NCBI RefSeq assembly: GCF_020907985.1
Contig: NZ_JAJJPA010000044.1
Span: 1 to 57,345 of the forward strand
DNA: 57,345 bases
From: Kitasatospora humi
Lineage (GTDB): Bacteria > Actinomycetota > Actinomycetes > Streptomycetales > Streptomycetaceae
Reading direction: 5' to 3'
Position 1 is the first letter of the stretch. Every line of letters starts with the position of its first letter. Both the position numbers and the translations under genes were made by a program. Below the pieces are notes generated by a model that had not been told where the DNA came from, ran no database searches, and was given only the letters and a program-made list of their open reading frames with translations. Shown here one piece after another: positions 15,110 to 23,934 of the stretch.

Positions 15110-17092
15110 ATGACCGCCAGCAGGATTGAGGTCTGCATCATCGGTGCGGGGCCCCGCGGGCTATCGGTACTGGAGCGGATCTGCGCCAACGAGCGCACAC
15201 AGCATCGGAGTTCGAGCCTCAAAGTGCACGTGGTCGATCCGTTCCGGCCGGGGGCGGGCAAGGTCTGGCGGACCGACCAGTCCTGCCACCTCCTGATGAA
15301 CACCGTGGCCTCGCAGATCACCGTGTACACCGACGACAGCTGCCGGATCGACGGACCGATCGAGCCGGGCCCGACGCTCTACGAGTGGGCCAGAAAGCTT
15401 GCCGACACCGGCTCGGCGGACCTCGACGACCGGTCCCTCGCCGAAGCCCGCGATCTGACCCCGAACGCCTACCCCACCCGGGCGTTCTACGGCGCCTACC
15501 TGGCCGCCGCCTTCCAGGAGGTGGTGGCGAGGGCGCCCGAGCACGTCACGATCCAGGTGCACCGCGTCCGTGCGGTCGCCGTCACCGACGCCGAAACCGG
15601 TGGTGGCCGGCCCGACGGGGCGCGCCAGGCCGTCCGCCTCGAAAACGGCCTGTGGTTGGACGGCCTGCACGCGGTCGTGCTGGCCCAAGGCCACGTGCCC
15701 ACCGAGCCGTCCGAGCAGGAAGCGGCCACCGCCGAGCTGGCCGCCGCCCATCGGCTGACCTACATTCACCCGGGCAACCCTGCCGACCAGGACCTCAGCG
15801 GGATCCGGCCCGGCCAGCCGGTGCTGCTGCGCGGCCTCGGGCTGAATTTCTTCGACCACATGGCGTTGTTCACCGTCGGCCGCGGCGGCGTCTTCACCCG
15901 CGGCGCCGACGGGCAACTGAGCTACCGGCCTTCCGGCCTGGAACCGCGCCTGTTCGCCAGTTCCCGGCGCGGGGTGCCCTACCACGCCCGGGGCGAGAAC
16001 GAGAAGGGCGCGTTCGGGCGCTACCACCCCAAGCTGCTCACAGGCGAGTACGTGGCGCAGCTGCGCGAGCGCGCGGACAAGGGCGACCAGGTGACCTTCG
16101 CCACCGACCTGTGGCCGCTGATCGCCCGCGAGGTGGAGAGCGTCTACTACGGTGCGCTGCTCACCGCCCACGGTCGTGACGCGGAGCGGGAGGCCTTCGT
16201 CGAGGCCTACCTGGCGGCCGAAGACCAGGCGGCGCCGCTCGACGCCTTCGGCATCGCCACGGAGCAACGGTGGAGCTGGCAGCGGCTCGCCAAGCCCTAC
16301 GGCGAGAGGAAGTTCGCCGACCGGGACGACTTCCGGGCTTGGCTGCTCGACTACCTGGCCAACGACGTGGCCGCCGCCCGCGAGGGCAACCTGAGCGGTC
16401 CGCTCAAGGCGGCTCTGGACGTACTGCGGGACCTGCGCAACGAGATCCGGCTCGCGGTCGACCACGGCGGCCTGGACGGCGTCTCGCACCGCGACGAGTT
16501 GGAGCGCTGGTACACGCCGCTCAACGCCTTCCTGTCGATCGGCCCGCCGACCTCGCGGATTGAGCAGATGTCAGCCCTGATCCAGGCTGGGATCCTGGAC
16601 CTGACCGGGCCGGGTACCGAGATCCGGATCGACCCGGCGACAGGCACCTTCATGGCCTCCAGCCCACTCGTCCCCGGTGCACCGGTGCACGCCACGGTGC
16701 TGATCGAAGCCCGACTGCACGAACCCGACCTCCGGCGGACCGGTGATCCGCTGCTACGTGACCTGGTGGCGCGTGGCGAGGCCGTGCCCTACCGGATCAG
16801 CTCGGCCACCGGCGACTACCAGACCGGCGGACTGGCCGTCACCGAACGCCCCTACCGGGTGCTCGACGCACACGCCCGCGCACACCCGCGCCGCTTCGCG
16901 TACGGTATCCCGACCGAATCCGTGCACTGGGTGACGGCCGCCGGCATCCGCCCCGGTGTCGACTCGGTGACGCTCGGGGACTCCGACGCGATCGCCCGCG
17001 CCGTCCTCGCCCTGCCCGCCACCGCACCCCAGCCGACCGCCGACGAGGAACCAGCCATGACCCACTCCATCCGCACCGGGGTGATCGTGTGA
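15110..17092 (+). CDS. Flavin-dependent monooxygenase, CreE-like (aspartate to nitrosuccinate), putative
   Basis: A 660-aa cytosolic protein of the FAD/NAD(P)-binding family used in the aspartate-nitrosuccinate pathway (CreE, FzmM). Residues 8-24 give the FAD Rossmann motif IIGAGPRGLSVLERI. A second nucleotide motif reads VLLRGLGLNFFDHMALF near 240-256. C-terminal landmarks are WYTPLNAFLSIGPPTSRIEQ and YQTGGLAVTERPYRVLDA. The length matches the family. Family members oxidise L-aspartate in steps to nitrosuccinate using NADPH and oxygen. The main support is that the stop overlaps the start of a CreD-like lyase by four bases, the hallmark pairing. Alternatively it is an uncharacterised family member. 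A FAD/NAD(P) oxidoreductase is certain; the substrate is inferred. Confidence 0.7.
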   Translation: MTASRIEVCIIGAGPRGLSVLERICANERTQHRSSSLKVHVVDPFRPGAGKVWRTDQSCHLLMNTVASQITVYTDDSCRIDGPIEPGPTLYEWARKLADTGSADLDDRSLAEARDLTPNAYPTRAFYGAYLAAAFQEVVARAPEHVTIQVHRVRAVAVTDAETGGGRPDGARQAVRLENGLWLDGLHAVVLAQGHVPTEPSEQEAATAELAAAHRLTYIHPGNPADQDLSGIRPGQPVLLRGLGLNFFDHMALFTVGRGGVFTRGADGQLSYRPSGLEPRLFASSRRGVPYHARGENEKGAFGRYHPKLLTGEYVAQLRERADKGDQVTFATDLWPLIAREVESVYYGALLTAHGRDAEREAFVEAYLAAEDQAAPLDAFGIATEQRWSWQRLAKPYGERKFADRDDFRAWLLDYLANDVAAAREGNLSGPLKAALDVLRDLRNEIRLAVDHGGLDGVSHRDELERWYTPLNAFLSIGPPTSRIEQMSALIQAGILDLTGPGTEIRIDPATGTFMASSPLVPGAPVHATVLIEARLHEPDLRRTGDPLLRDLVARGEAVPYRISSATGDYQTGGLAVTERPYRVLDAHARAHPRRFAYGIPTESVHWVTAAGIRPGVDSVTLGDSDAIARAVLALPATAPQPTADEEPAMTHSIRTGVIV

Positions 17093-18528
17093 CCGCCCAG
17101 CAGGAAGAGACCGAATGGGACCAGCAAGACGCGGGGCTGCTGTCACCGGTGCGCGCCGGCACCGCCGTCGAGGCGGCGGTCAGCGACCGGGCCTGGCTAC
17201 AGGCCATGCTGGACGCCGAGGCGGCCCTGGCCCGCGCCCAGTCCCGGCTCGGGACACTGCCACCGACGGCAGCCGAAGCGATCACCGCGGCGGCGCGGGC
17301 CCAATACTTCTCACTGCGTGAACTCGCCCTGGCAGCCCGGGAAACCGCCAATCCGGTGGTCGGCCTGGTCCAGGCCCTCACCCGCAAGGTGGCCACCACC
17401 GACCCGGCCGCCGCGGAGTACGTCCACCGCGGCTCCACCAGCCAGGACATCTTCGACACCGGCGCGATGCTGGTGGCCAAGCGCGCGCTGCGGATCATCC
17501 GAGCCGACCTGGCCCGGGCGGCGACCGCCCTGAGGCTGCTCGCCGAGCAGCACCGCGACACGGCGATGGCCGGGCGCACCCTGGCCTTGCAAGCGGTGCC
17601 GACCACATTCGGACTCAAGGCAGCCGGTTGGCGGCAACTGCTCCTGGACGCCGAGCAGCGGCTGACTCGGGTCCACGAACAGGGCCTGCCGGTCTCACTC
17701 GGCGGCGCAGCGGGCACCCTGGCCGGCTACCTGGAGTACGCCCGGCTCGACAGCACGGCCGGCAAGCCGGACCCCGGACGCTACCTGGACGAGCTGCTCG
17801 ACGCCTTCGCAACCGAAACCGGCCTCGCCCGCACCACACTGCCCTGGCACGTACTGCGCACACCGCTGGCCGACCTCGCCGCGGCCCTGGCCTTCACCGC
17901 CGGCGCCCTGGGCAAAATCGCCATTGACGTGCAGAACCTCACCCGCACCGAAGTCGGCGAGGTAGCCGAACCCGGTGCACCCGGCCGCGGCAGCTCCTCC
18001 GCCATGCCGCACAAGCGCAACCCCGTACTGGCCACCCTGATCCGTTCCGCAGCCATCCAGGTCCCACCGATCGCCACCGCGCTCACCCAGTGCCTGGTCG
18101 CCGAGGACGAGCGCTCCGGCGGTGCCTGGCACGCGGAATGGCAAATGCTGCGCGAATGCCTACGACTGGCCGGAGGTGCCGCGCACACGATGGTCGAACT
18201 GGCAGAAGGCCTGCAGGTGCGCCCGGATCGGATGCTGGAAAACCTCCACCTGACCGGAAGCCAAGTCGTCTCGGAACGCCTGGCCGCCGTCCTCGCCCCT
18301 CAACTCGGCAAAACCGCCGCCCGTACACTACTGACCGACGCCTCCACCCGTGCACAGCGCACTTGCGACCCGCTACCCGTGGTACTCGGCACCGACCCGC
18401 AAATCAGCGCGCTGCTCGATGCCGAACAACTAGCCGCGCTGTGCGACCCGGCGAACTACACAGGCGCCGCCGCGACCCTGGTCGACCGAGCGATCAGCCC
18501 CACGACCGGCACCGAAACAGACAACTGA
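17089..18528 (+). CDS. Aspartase/fumarase-superfamily lyase, CreD-like (nitrosuccinate lyase), putative
   Basis: A 479-aa lyase whose GTG start overlaps the upstream stop (GTGA). Superfamily landmarks are RGSTSQDIFDTG near residue 113, VSLGGAAGTLAGYLEYARLD near 203-222, and the flexible catalytic-serine loop PGRGSSSAMPHKRNPV near 297-312. By sequence alone it could be a 3-carboxy-cis,cis-muconate cycloisomerase or adenylosuccinate-lyase relative. The coupling to a CreE-like monooxygenase, with no other pca or purine genes nearby, favours nitrosuccinate lyase. That enzyme releases nitrous acid and fumarate from nitrosuccinate. Nitrite made this way is normally used for diazo, hydrazine or N-nitroso chemistry, but no such tailoring gene is in the window. 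Confidence 0.7.
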   Translation: MTAQQEETEWDQQDAGLLSPVRAGTAVEAAVSDRAWLQAMLDAEAALARAQSRLGTLPPTAAEAITAAARAQYFSLRELALAARETANPVVGLVQALTRKVATTDPAAAEYVHRGSTSQDIFDTGAMLVAKRALRIIRADLARAATALRLLAEQHRDTAMAGRTLALQAVPTTFGLKAAGWRQLLLDAEQRLTRVHEQGLPVSLGGAAGTLAGYLEYARLDSTAGKPDPGRYLDELLDAFATETGLARTTLPWHVLRTPLADLAAALAFTAGALGKIAIDVQNLTRTEVGEVAEPGAPGRGSSSAMPHKRNPVLATLIRSAAIQVPPIATALTQCLVAEDERSGGAWHAEWQMLRECLRLAGGAAHTMVELAEGLQVRPDRMLENLHLTGSQVVSERLAAVLAPQLGKTAARTLLTDASTRAQRTCDPLPVVLGTDPQISALLDAEQLAALCDPANYTGAAATLVDRAISPTTGTETDN

Positions 18529-18609
18529 CGAACTCTTGTACGAAGCCTCGGTGGGATTCGCGCACGATCGCGCGGATCCCGCCCCTGCTTGTTGGCCGCC
18601 CGCCGCCAG

Positions 18610-19025
18610 TCCCGGGCGTTGCCTGCACCAAAGGCGTTGAATGGGGTCGCGTTCGACGCAGGCTCGGTAGCCGGCGTAGTCGTTCGGCGCGAGCGTTGAC
18701 TTCTTCATGGTGAGCAGCCAGCCGCCCGCGTCCTCGAAGTCCGCCCCCCTGGTCGCCAGCCCGCCCCGCAGCCGTCACGGATCCGCACCGGCAGGACGGC
18801 CCCGCTTTGAAGCGCGAACGGCAGGCTACCGCGCCCGGGTTCGAGCCGCAGGCTGCTGCCGGGTCGCCCTGGAACAGTGACTCGAACGCTCTTGGGGCCG
18901 TCGGCGAGACCGCTCAGCGCGGCTTCGCCGGTCAGTGCCCGAGCCCGACCGACGCCGTCGGCACGGGAGTTGAGCCGGGCCGGGTCGACGGCCGCGACCA
19001 GTAAGTCGTGTCCGTCGACGTTCAC
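18610..19025 (-). pseudogene. Degraded hypothetical gene
   Basis: On the minus strand, a GTG at 19025 opens a frame reading VNVDGHDLLVAAVDPARLNS, then GPKSVRVTVPGRP, up to VLPVRIRDGCG near 18775. The sense appears to continue after a frameshift near 18760 as ADFEDAGGWLLTMKKSTLAP, then NDYAGYRACVERDPI at about 18630. The composition of both parts is protein-like. I recognise no family. It lies between the nitrosuccinate-like pair and the lipoprotein, and is probably a broken gene. Confidence 0.35.
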
Positions 19026-19098
19026 GGTGGCCGAGCGGACCGGTGTGACGGCGAGCGTGCGCTGCTCGCACGCGGGGGCTCCGCTCTATGATCCCGGC

Positions 19099-19818
19099 GT
19101 GCGAATATCCACTTCCCTCCGCGCTGCCACCGTCGCCGTCGCCCTGACAGGCGCGCTGACGGCGTGCGGGCCGGACCAGCCGGCTCCGACCGTCGCGGCC
19201 TCGACCCGCCCCGGCACGGCCGCCACGGTCACGCCCCCTGCCTCACCATCGACTTCAGCTTCGGCTTCCGCGTCCGGCTCCGCCACGGCCGCGACCCCGG
19301 CCGACGCCGCCCTGATGGCAAGTCTGCTGCCGCTGCCGCCCGGGGCCCACGAGTGGCCGGCCGATACCGGCACCCAGGACCTGAACTCCTTCGTCAAGCT
19401 GATGTACGCTCCGGACGCCCAGCAGCAGGAACTGCCGCTGATGACCCGGCGCGGCTTCGTCGTCGCGGCCACCCGGGGCTGGAGGGCCCAGGACGGCACC
19501 CAGGTGCACGCCTACCTGATCAAGTTCTCCGCCGCCACCGGCGCGGAGAGCTTCTACGACGGAGTGACCAACACCTGGCGCGATCACACTGACGAAGGCA
19601 CTGTCTTCGACGACGCGTCGGACCAGGCCACCGGACTCTCCGTTACCAAGCTGGACAAGCTGGGCAACGCGGGCGTGATCCTGATGACCCACCGCGGAGA
19701 CACCGCGATCTACCTGCACTACTTCACCGCCGCCACCCCCGACCAAGCCGGCGCCAGCGCCCTGCTACACCGCCAGCTCGACCTCCTGGCCCACCCGGCC
19801 GCCCCAGCCGGGGCCTGA
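19099..19818 (+). CDS. Lipoprotein of unknown function
   Basis: A 239-aa exported lipoprotein from a GTG start. The signal sequence ends in lipobox LTAC (VALTGALTACGPDQ), so the mature protein is anchored at Cys25 or thereabouts on the outer face of the membrane. A Ser/Thr/Ala/Pro-rich linker follows (about residues 30-70). A compact alpha/beta domain comes next, with HEWPADTGTQDLNSFVKLMY, then RRGFVVAATRGWRAQDGTQV, AYLIKFSAATGAESFYDGVT and GVILMTHRGDTAIYLHYFTA. The open frame extends upstream of 19099 but is not coding there. No enzyme motif is visible. It is probably monocistronic. Confidence 0.8.
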   Translation: MRISTSLRAATVAVALTGALTACGPDQPAPTVAASTRPGTAATVTPPASPSTSASASASGSATAATPADAALMASLLPLPPGAHEWPADTGTQDLNSFVKLMYAPDAQQQELPLMTRRGFVVAATRGWRAQDGTQVHAYLIKFSAATGAESFYDGVTNTWRDHTDEGTVFDDASDQATGLSVTKLDKLGNAGVILMTHRGDTAIYLHYFTAATPDQAGASALLHRQLDLLAHPAAPAGA

Positions 19819-20360
19819 GCTCCGCGGGACCTCTGCCCCGCCCGGCCGGTGACCGCAGGTCAGTCGTGCTCCTCCTCCTCCGCCGGCAGCGGGAAAAGCC
19901 GCGACGCCACGGCACCCCCAACCAGCCTGGGTCCGTGTGGCACGCCGCACGGAGCCAGGCCGTTGCCGGCAGGAAGGCGCCGGGTGAGAGCGGGCGTTCC
20001 CGACGAGTCATCCTCCGGCCGAGGCGCTGAACACCCGAGCGAGGACCGCCGCCGACCCCGCCACCGTCGGGCCCGGAACGTGACGGTGGCAACCGGCCGT
20101 CTGTGGGGAAATCCCGGGCTCTGGCGCGAGTTCCGCGAATGCCGCTTCGGGGCAGCTGCTACGCCGCGAACTTCTGAGGCTCATGGCGTTCTGAGTGGGA
20201 CGGCCGGGGCGCGTCCCGGAGTGGAAACATCCGATTCATGGGGAAAAGGGATACATTCTGAACCGCCTGGCCCCAGCGGCTGGCCAGGTCCTCCACTTCC
20301 GGCTGCGGCGCGGTCGCCCGCCCCCGCGCCGACAGACCCGGTCCCAGGAAGGACGGCGGG
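19819..20360. other. Intergenic region before the carotenoid cluster
   Basis: No convincing coding frame on either strand. A locally AT-richer patch at 20221-20262 (GGAAACATCCG followed by GGGGAAAAGGGATACATTC) may contain the crt promoter. Spacing does not clearly fit a housekeeping or ECF consensus, so no promoter is called. No crtE and no lit-type sigma gene are present here. Confidence 0.4.
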
Positions 20361-21893
20361 ATGAAGTCCGTCACCGGCAGGACCGATCACGTGGTCGTCG
20401 TCGGCGCGGGCCTCGCCGGACTCTCGTGCGCCGCGCACCTGCTCGCCGCCGGCCGCCGCGTCACCGTCGTCGAACGCGGGACGCAGCCGGGCGGCCGGGC
20501 CGGTCTGCTCGAACACGATGGCTATCGGATCGACACCGGGCCGACCGTGCTGACCATGCCCGACCTGCTGGAGGAGGCGTTCGCCGCCGCGGGCAGCTCG
20601 CTGCGCGAACGCGTCGAGCTGGTCCGGCTCGACCCCGCCTACCGGGCCCGGTTCGCGGACGGTTCCACGATCGACGTGCACAGCGACCCGGAACGGATGG
20701 AGCAGGAGGTCCGGCGCGCTGCCGGTCCGGTCGAGGCGGCCGGCTATCGGCGGCTGCGGTCATGGCTGGAGCAGCTCTACCGGGCGCAGCTGCGCTCCTT
20801 CGTGGACGCCAACTTCGACTCGCCGCTCGGCCTGCTCGGCCCGGACCTGGCCCGGCTGGTCGCGCTGGGCGGGTTCGGCCGGCTCGGCCCGAAGGTCGCC
20901 TCCTTCCTGCGCGACGACCGGCTGCGGCGGCTCTACTCGTTCCAGTCGCTCTACGCCGGAGTGGCGCCGGCCCGCGCGCTCGCGGCGTACGGCGTGATCG
21001 CCTACATGGACACCGTCGCCGGGGTCTGGTTCCCGCGCGGCGGGGTGCACGCCGTGCCGCGCGCGCTCGCCGCCGCTCTGGTGGCGGCCGGCGCCGAGCT
21101 GCGGTACGGCACGACCGCCGAGTCGTTCGAACGCGGCCCCTCGGGGCGGGTCGTGGCGGTGCGCACCGCCGACGGCGAGGTGCTGGGCTGCGACGCCGTG
21201 GTGGTCACCGCCGACCTGCCCGGCGCCTACCGGCTGCTCGGCCGGCGCCCCCGCCGGATGCTGCCGCTGCGCTGGTCGCCGTCGGCGTTCGTGCTGCACG
21301 CCGGCACCAGCCGCCGCTGGAGCGGGCTGGCGCACCACACGCTCTCCTTCGGCGCGGCCTGGGAATCGACGTTCCGCCAGGTGATGCGCCAGGGTCGGCT
21401 GATGACGGATCCGTCGCTGCTGATCACCAACCCCACCGTCACCGACCCGGCACTGGCCCCGGCGGGACGGCACCTGCACCACGTGCTCGCGCCCTGCCCC
21501 AATCTGCGGACCGGTCCGATCGACTGGGCGTGGGAGGCGCCCAGGTACCGTGACGCCCTGGTGCGCGAGCTGGAGCGCCGGGGCTTGGTCGGGTTCGCGG
21601 ACGCCGTCGAGTTCGAACGGGTCGTCACCCCCGCGCACTGGTTGGCCGAGGGGTTCGGCGCCGGCACGCCGTTCTCCGCCGCCCACACGGTGGGCCAGAC
21701 CGGACCGTTCCGGCCGCGCAACCTGGTGCCGGGGGAGCAGAACGTCGTGCTCGCGGGGTGCGGTACGACGCCGGGGGTCGGGGTGCCTACGGTGCTCCTC
21801 TCGGGCAAGCTGGCGGCCGCCCGGGTCACCGGCGCCACCGGAACCACCGGCCGGGCCGCCTCGCGACCGGCCGGCGCTGGAGCGGCGCGGTGA
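20361..21893 (+). CDS. crtI: Phytoene desaturase
   Basis: A 510-aa FAD enzyme that introduces four double bonds into phytoene to give lycopene, at the membrane surface. The N-terminal dinucleotide fold is VVVVGAGLAGLSCAAHLLAA (residues about 11-30) with VVERGTQPGGRAG. Then come DTGPTVLTMPDLLEEAF and a conserved GVWFPRGGVHAVPRAL. The C-terminal CrtI signature is NVVLAGCGTTPGVGVPTVLL followed by SGKLAAARV. It is the first gene of the crt operon, and its TGA overlaps the GTG of crtB. In known streptomycete clusters crtE (GGPP synthase) lies just before crtI; here it is missing. Confidence 0.95.
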   Translation: MKSVTGRTDHVVVVGAGLAGLSCAAHLLAAGRRVTVVERGTQPGGRAGLLEHDGYRIDTGPTVLTMPDLLEEAFAAAGSSLRERVELVRLDPAYRARFADGSTIDVHSDPERMEQEVRRAAGPVEAAGYRRLRSWLEQLYRAQLRSFVDANFDSPLGLLGPDLARLVALGGFGRLGPKVASFLRDDRLRRLYSFQSLYAGVAPARALAAYGVIAYMDTVAGVWFPRGGVHAVPRALAAALVAAGAELRYGTTAESFERGPSGRVVAVRTADGEVLGCDAVVVTADLPGAYRLLGRRPRRMLPLRWSPSAFVLHAGTSRRWSGLAHHTLSFGAAWESTFRQVMRQGRLMTDPSLLITNPTVTDPALAPAGRHLHHVLAPCPNLRTGPIDWAWEAPRYRDALVRELERRGLVGFADAVEFERVVTPAHWLAEGFGAGTPFSAAHTVGQTGPFRPRNLVPGEQNVVLAGCGTTPGVGVPTVLLSGKLAAARVTGATGTTGRAASRPAGAGAAR

Positions 21894-22882
21894 GCTCGCG
21901 CGAGCTGCACCGGGCCGGCATCGCCGAGCCGGCCCTGCGCGAGGCCTACCGGCAGTGCCGCGCGCTCAACGCCGCGCACGGCCGCACCTACTTCCTCGCC
22001 ACCCGGATGCTCAGCCCCGACCGGCGGCCCGCCGTGCACGCCCTGTACGGGTTCGCCCGGTGGGCGGACGAGATCGTCGACGACCAGCGGTGCCGGGTAC
22101 CGGTCGAGCACCGCGCCGCGGCGCTGCACCGGCTGGCGGCCGACCTGCGCGGCGCGATGGCCACCGGGTGGAGCAGCGAACCGGTCTGCGTGGCCGTCGC
22201 GGACACCGCGCGCCGCTACCGCATCCCGTACCGGTACTTCGAGGACTTCCTCGCCGCGATGCGCCAGGACCTGCACACCACCGACTACCCGAGCTTCGCG
22301 GACCTGAGGGCCTACATGCACGGCTCGGCGGCCGTGATCGGCCTGCAGTGCCTGCCGGTGCTCGGCACGGTGACCGATCCCCGGACCGCGGCCCCGCACG
22401 CGGCCGGCCTGGGCATCGCCTTCCAGGTCACCAACTTCATCCGCGACGTGGGGGAAGACCTGGACCGCGGCCGGGTCTACCTGCCGGCCGACCAGCTCGC
22501 CGCCCACGGCGTGGACCGCGGGCTGCTGGCCTGGTGCCGGCGCACGGGCCGCGGCGACCAGCGGGTGGTCGCGGCGCTGCGCGACCAGATCGGCCACGCC
22601 AGGAGCCTCTACCGGTGGGCGGCCCTCGGCGTGCCGATGCTGGCGGTGGAGTCACGGCCGTGCGTCGGCGCCGCGCTGGTGCTCTACCGGGGGATCCTCG
22701 ACGAGATCGAACAGGCGGGTCCGATGGCGGTGCTGCACCGGCGGGTGTCCGTGCCCAGGCGTCGGCGCGCCCGGGTTGCGGCCATCGGGCTGTACGGCGT
22801 GCTGGCGGCGCGCCGGGCCGCGCGGCGCGGAGTGGACCCGGTCGGCGAGGCCGCCGCCGAGCACGTGAGAGGAACGCGGTGA
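21890..22882 (+). CDS. crtB: Phytoene synthase
   Basis: A 330-aa enzyme that condenses two GGPP into 15-cis-phytoene. The first Asp-rich motif is FARWADEIVDDQ near residues 57-68. The second is FQVTNFIRDVGEDLDRGRVY near 179-198, followed by LP, with the usual RTYFLATRML at about 35. Start GTG at 21890 overlaps the crtI stop; the open frame upstream is not used. The end overlaps the next gene by four bases, so crtI, crtB and the Rieske gene are translationally coupled. Length and motif order are standard. Confidence 0.95.
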   Translation: MSSRELHRAGIAEPALREAYRQCRALNAAHGRTYFLATRMLSPDRRPAVHALYGFARWADEIVDDQRCRVPVEHRAAALHRLAADLRGAMATGWSSEPVCVAVADTARRYRIPYRYFEDFLAAMRQDLHTTDYPSFADLRAYMHGSAAVIGLQCLPVLGTVTDPRTAAPHAAGLGIAFQVTNFIRDVGEDLDRGRVYLPADQLAAHGVDRGLLAWCRRTGRGDQRVVAALRDQIGHARSLYRWAALGVPMLAVESRPCVGAALVLYRGILDEIEQAGPMAVLHRRVSVPRRRRARVAAIGLYGVLAARRAARRGVDPVGEAAAEHVRGTR

Positions 22883-23900
22883 GCGAACGGCGCCGGCCGG
22901 GTGGTGGCCTGCCGCTGCGGCGGGTGCGGCGGCAGCGGTGGCTGGAGCAGCAGCCCGCCTGGCCCGAGGCGCGGGCGGCGGTGATCGAGGCGGCGCTCGC
23001 CCGCTGCACCGCGCGTGCGGCCGGCAACTGGTACGTCATCGGCGCCAGCCGCTCGCTCCCGCCCGGCCGGGCCGCGGCACGCCGGGTCGCCGGACGGGAA
23101 CTCGTGGTGTGGCGCGACCGGACGGGCGGCGTGCACGCCGGGCCGGGTGCCTGCCCGCACCTGGGCGCCGCGCTGGGCGACAGTGCGGTGGACGGCTGCG
23201 ACCTGGTCTGCCGCTGGCACGGCATGCGGCTCGGCCCCGGGGGCACCCCGGCCTGGCGCACCCACCCGTGCCACGACGACGGCCTGCTGCTCTGGGTGCG
23301 GCTGGACCAGGCCGGCGGCGAGCAGGCCACCCCGGCACCGCCGCTGGTCCGGCGGCTGGAGCTGCGGACGTCGCTGACCGCCGTGCTGAGCGTCGCGGGC
23401 CGGTGCGAGCCGCAGGACGTGATCGCCAACCGCCTCGACCCGTGGCACGGCGCCTGGTTCCACCCGCACTCCTTCGGGGCCCTGACGGTCCTGGCGAGCC
23501 CGCCGGCGCAGCCGCCGGGCGGTTGGCCGCCGATGCGGACCGGTTCATCGTCCGGCTCGACTTCCGGCTCGGCCGGCAGCTGGCCGTGCCCGTCACCGCA
23601 GCCTTCACCGCGCCGGGGCCGCGCACCGTCGTCATGGAGATCATCGAGGGAGAGGGAGTCGGCAGCACCGTCGAAACGCACGCCACCCCGGTCTGCGCGC
23701 CAGGCGAGCCGGCCCGCACGATCGTCACCGAAGCCGTCGTGGCAGCCTCCGACCGGACCGGCTTCGCGCTCGCCCGCGCGCTGGCGCCCCTGACCCGGCC
23801 ACTGATCCGGCGGGCCTGCGCGCGGCTCTGGCGCGACGACCTCGCCTACGCCGAGCGGCGCCACGCGCTGCGCGCCCGCCCCGACGGGGCCGCCAGGTGA
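22879..23900 (+). pseudogene. Rieske [2Fe-2S] protein (DUF5914 type) of the crt cluster, frameshifted
   Basis: The gene starts with a GTG overlapping crtB. The first frame encodes an N-terminal helix region, then the Rieske cluster-binding boxes GACPHLGAALGD (CxH) and LVCRWHGMRLGP (CxxH) near residues 92-121, and continues to FHPHSFGALTVLASPPAQ. Near 23520 the coding sense moves to another frame, reading ADADRFIVRLDFRLGRQLAV and on to LTRPLIRRACARLWRDDLAY and the stop at 23900. The shift corresponds to one missing base (or two extra). Relatives of about 330 aa occur in actinomycete isorenieratene clusters in the place of crtV/crtT; their reaction is not established. The break may be a real mutation or a sequencing error, since the rest is well conserved. 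Confidence 0.75.
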
Positions 23901-23934
23901 ACGGCGCCGACGCGCGCCCGGGGAGGGTGCCCGG

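Noticed and set aside
15161..16489. A 442-codon minus-strand open frame
   Set aside because: Antisense to the CreE-like gene, which has clear dinucleotide-binding motifs.
17089..18528. 3-carboxy-cis,cis-muconate cycloisomerase (pcaB)
   Set aside because: Fold and loop would fit, but no other protocatechuate genes are present and the gene is coupled to a CreE-like monooxygenase. Kept as the alternative call.
18877..19098. An N-terminal extension of the lipoprotein
   Set aside because: The signal sequence and lipobox begin at the GTG at 19099; the upstream frame is not protein-like.
20223..20258. An ECF-sigma promoter for the crt operon
   Set aside because: GGAAAC and an AT-rich downstream patch are present, but spacing and the -10 element do not fit a known consensus.
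21550..23793. A single 747-codon plus-strand gene spanning crtI, crtB and the Rieske gene
   Set aside because: Only its part from 22879 to about 23520 is coding (the Rieske half); the rest is out of frame with crtI and crtB.
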